From contig JALWKJ010000076.1 of NCBI GenBank assembly GCA_027081495.1, positions 1-5,761 on the forward strand: a stretch of DNA of 5,761 nt. Reading direction: 5' to 3'. Both the position numbers and the translations under genes were made by a program. The notes beneath the pieces were generated by a model. The model saw only the letters and a list, made by a program, of their open reading frames with translations, searched no databases and had not been told where the DNA came from. Source of the DNA: Campylobacterales bacterium (GTDB lineage: Bacteria; Campylobacterota; Campylobacteria; Campylobacterales; QNZT01). Positions 4,616 to 5,761 of the stretch are shown piece after piece (within the stretch, counting starts at the first letter, position 1; every line of letters starts with the position of its first letter).

Positions 4616-5409
4616 GAGTAGCCGCCCTTCAACTTTCCACCCTCCCCCTTAGCAATAAAAAACTGGACAACTATCTCCAAACTTGCAGCGATAAAAGAGT
4701 TCGCGTAGTCGTACTGGCGGAGTATGTGATAAATACTTTTTTTAAAGAACTTCAAAGCATGCCCAAAATGATGATAGCGGAACAAACCAGACATAAAATT
4801 GAAGCTCTATCAAACTACGCTACGATTTATAATCTTATCATAATCGCCCCTATCGTACTGATCGAAAATAATAAAATCTATAAAGCTATCGGTAAATTTA
4901 CGCCCGAAGGCGTGGAATTTGTAAATCAAAATTTTCTTATAAACTATACGCACTGGAACGAAGATGCGTTTTTCGACAATGAAAAAAGCGATTCGATCTC
5001 TTTTTTGCATTTTAGTTATAACTCGATTAGCTATGCCGCAATCAACGGCTTTGATATTCACTTCGATCAGGTATGGATCGAGATGGTAAAAAAAGGAGTT
5101 GAAGTCGTATTGGTTCCATCAGTTTCGACTTTCGGCTCGAACCAAAGATGGAACGAAATTTTAAAATCGAGAGCTCTTTTAAACAGCATGTACATTTTAA
5201 GAGTCAACCGCGTGGGAACATACAACGACGATGAAAGCCTTTGGAAATTTTATGGAGAAACATATCTCATAAATCCGTTTGGAGAGATAGAAAATTCTCT
5301 AAATTCAAAAGAGGAACTTTTAATCATAAACATAAACCAAAACGAAGTAAACGAAGCAAAAGAGACATGGAAATTTCAAGAACAACTTAAAGTAAGGGAG
5401 ATTATCTGA
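4612..5409 (+). CDS. nitrilase/carbon-nitrogen hydrolase-fold protein lacking the catalytic Cys and Lys
   Basis: The 265-residue protein follows the nitrilase superfamily fold: an N-terminal VAALQLS strand (3-9), VVVLAEYV with the expected catalytic Glu37, and LVPSVSTFGSNQRWNEILKSRAL (167-189), RVNRVGTY (197-204) and a FYGETYLINPFGEI strand pair (213-225). The triad is otherwise broken. Where members normally carry Lys, the segment NQNFLINYTHWNEDAFF (105-121) has none, and no Lys occurs from 96 to 124. Where the nucleophile Cys of G-x-x-x-C-Y-D should sit, the sequence is AAINGFDIHFD (142-152). The only cysteine is Cys25, near the N-terminus. It may be a non-catalytic binding protein or use unusual chemistry; an amidase label would be unsafe. 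Its ATG overlaps the xseB stop by four bases, indicating coupling. There is no signal peptide or membrane segment. Confidence 0.85.
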   Translation: MRVAALQLSTLPLSNKKLDNYLQTCSDKRVRVVVLAEYVINTFFKELQSMPKMMIAEQTRHKIEALSNYATIYNLIIIAPIVLIENNKIYKAIGKFTPEGVEFVNQNFLINYTHWNEDAFFDNEKSDSISFLHFSYNSISYAAINGFDIHFDQVWIEMVKKGVEVVLVPSVSTFGSNQRWNEILKSRALLNSMYILRVNRVGTYNDDESLWKFYGETYLINPFGEIENSLNSKEELLIININQNEVNEAKETWKFQEQLKVREII

Positions 5410-5412
5410 CAA

Positions 5413-5625
5413 GTGTCTAAAGATGAAAAATTTGAAAAGTTAAAAGAGATAGAGGAATTACTAAAAACATACGACGGCAAAATGGAAATATCACCTTATG
5501 TTTTAGAGTACCTCTCGCTTGAAGAGCTTGACTCTATATTGTTAAATCTGTTAAAACAACAAAGTAATGTTATACAGGAAAACCAAGAATGGCTGCAACA
5601 ATTTAAAAAAATGGAAAAAAAGTAA
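5413..5625 (+). CDS. small acidic helical protein of unknown function, GTG start
   Basis: I do not recognise this 70-residue protein. It is rich in Glu, Lys, Leu and Gln and appears to be all helical. It has a charged N-terminal helix (KFEKLKEIEELLKTY), a short SPYVLEYLSLEELDSILLNLL helical segment in the middle, and a Gln/Asn-rich C-terminal helix ending QFKKMEKK. There is no cysteine, signal or membrane span. GTG at 5413 is the only usual initiator before the in-frame stop that ends the previous gene, three nt away, and AAGGGAG (5394-5400) lies 12 nt upstream, a rather long distance. The ATG within KMEI (residue 24) would remove the first helix. It closes the metX operon and is probably coupled to the nitrilase-fold gene, so the two may act together. 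Confidence 0.75.
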   Translation: MSKDEKFEKLKEIEELLKTYDGKMEISPYVLEYLSLEELDSILLNLLKQQSNVIQENQEWLQQFKKMEKK

Positions 5626-5632
5626 AAATTCC

Positions 5633-5658
5633 GGTGCATATCCAAAAGGATACGCACT
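5633..5658. terminator. hairpin after the metX operon, T-run only on the minus side
   Basis: Positions 5634-5643 pair with 5648-5657 (9 of 10, with A/C at 5638/5653) around AAAA, and a G/T pair closes outside. It begins 8 nt after the last stop. On the plus strand no T-run follows. Read on the minus strand, the stem is followed by GGAATTTTTAC and then seven T's, so it would suit a gene converging from the right as well as marking the 3' end of this operon. The core TCCAAAAGGA is shared with the hairpin at 71-107. Confidence 0.45.
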
Positions 5659-5668
5659 CAGGCATGAT

Positions 5669-5722
5669 AATTAGTAAGTGATTGTAGTAGTGATAAACTT
5701 CAATTTTTTATTACTAATTTTT
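5669..5722 (+). terminator. AT-rich inverted repeat ending in T-run
   Basis: AATTAGTAA (5669-5677) pairs perfectly with TTACTAATT (5711-5719), which continues into TTT (5720-5722). An inner ATTG/CAAT stem (5681-5684, 5701-5704) could extend the fold. The long interior and single G-C pair per arm make it a weak terminator candidate. No coding region is supported from 5626 to the window end. Confidence 0.25.
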
Positions 5723-5761
5723 GAGAATGTCTGACAACCGCATTTTGCATAGTTTTTATAC

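Noticed and set aside
4513..5061. Minus-strand frames opposite xseB and the nitrilase-fold gene
   Set aside because: Composition looks like reverse-strand shadow, with no ribosome-binding site and no family resemblance.
5626..5761. IS200/IS605-type element end or solo mobile hairpin
   Set aside because: The subterminal-like hairpin is suggestive, but no tnpA/tnpB remnant, target-site signature or second end is visible.
1..5761. CRISPR array, phage or defence island
   Set aside because: No direct-repeat/spacer periodicity and no integrase, transposase, Cas, restriction or toxin-antitoxin gene was found; the content is housekeeping.

Overview
The window is AT-rich, gene-dense DNA that looks like an ordinary chromosomal core segment from a Campylobacterota bacterium (the Helicobacter/Campylobacter/Sulfurimonas side). 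This rests on three things: a MagIII-type 3-methyladenine glycosylase of the kind known from Helicobacter pylori, a RibB protein with a degenerate GTP cyclohydrolase II tail, and -10 boxes (TATAAT) that mostly lack a recognisable -35 element. I see no transposase, integrase, CRISPR array or phage gene.

Left edge, minus strand: the 5' part of an initiator tRNA-Met runs off the window, preceded by a complete tRNA-Gln (TTG). The two are separated by a spacer with two long imperfect hairpins. A consensus promoter (TTGACA, 17 nt, TATAAT) drives them leftward. A diverging promoter drives ribB (dihydroxybutanone phosphate synthase, riboflavin pathway) rightward; the C-terminal RibA-like domain of that protein has lost its zinc and catalytic motifs.

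Middle, minus strand: a tight three-gene operon reads, in transcription order, a YmdB-type metallophosphoesterase (TTG start), a MagIII-like alkylbase DNA glycosylase, and a small coiled-coil protein. A hairpin sits where this operon converges with ribB.

Right half, plus strand: a second operon holds metX (homoserine O-acyltransferase, TTG start), xseB (exonuclease VII small subunit), a nitrilase-fold protein with no catalytic Cys or Lys, and a small acidic helical protein. Its 5' leader of about 100 nt contains a possible 26-codon basic, Tyr/Arg-rich leader ORF whose stop overlaps the metX TTG start, plus competing hairpins ahead of a short T-run. The last 136 bases contain no gene I can support, only two inverted repeats.

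The most unusual items are the apparent nitrilase pseudoenzyme, the metX leader, the vestigial RibA domain and the Phe-to-Trp change in the glycosylase base pocket. I found no clear new multi-gene system.
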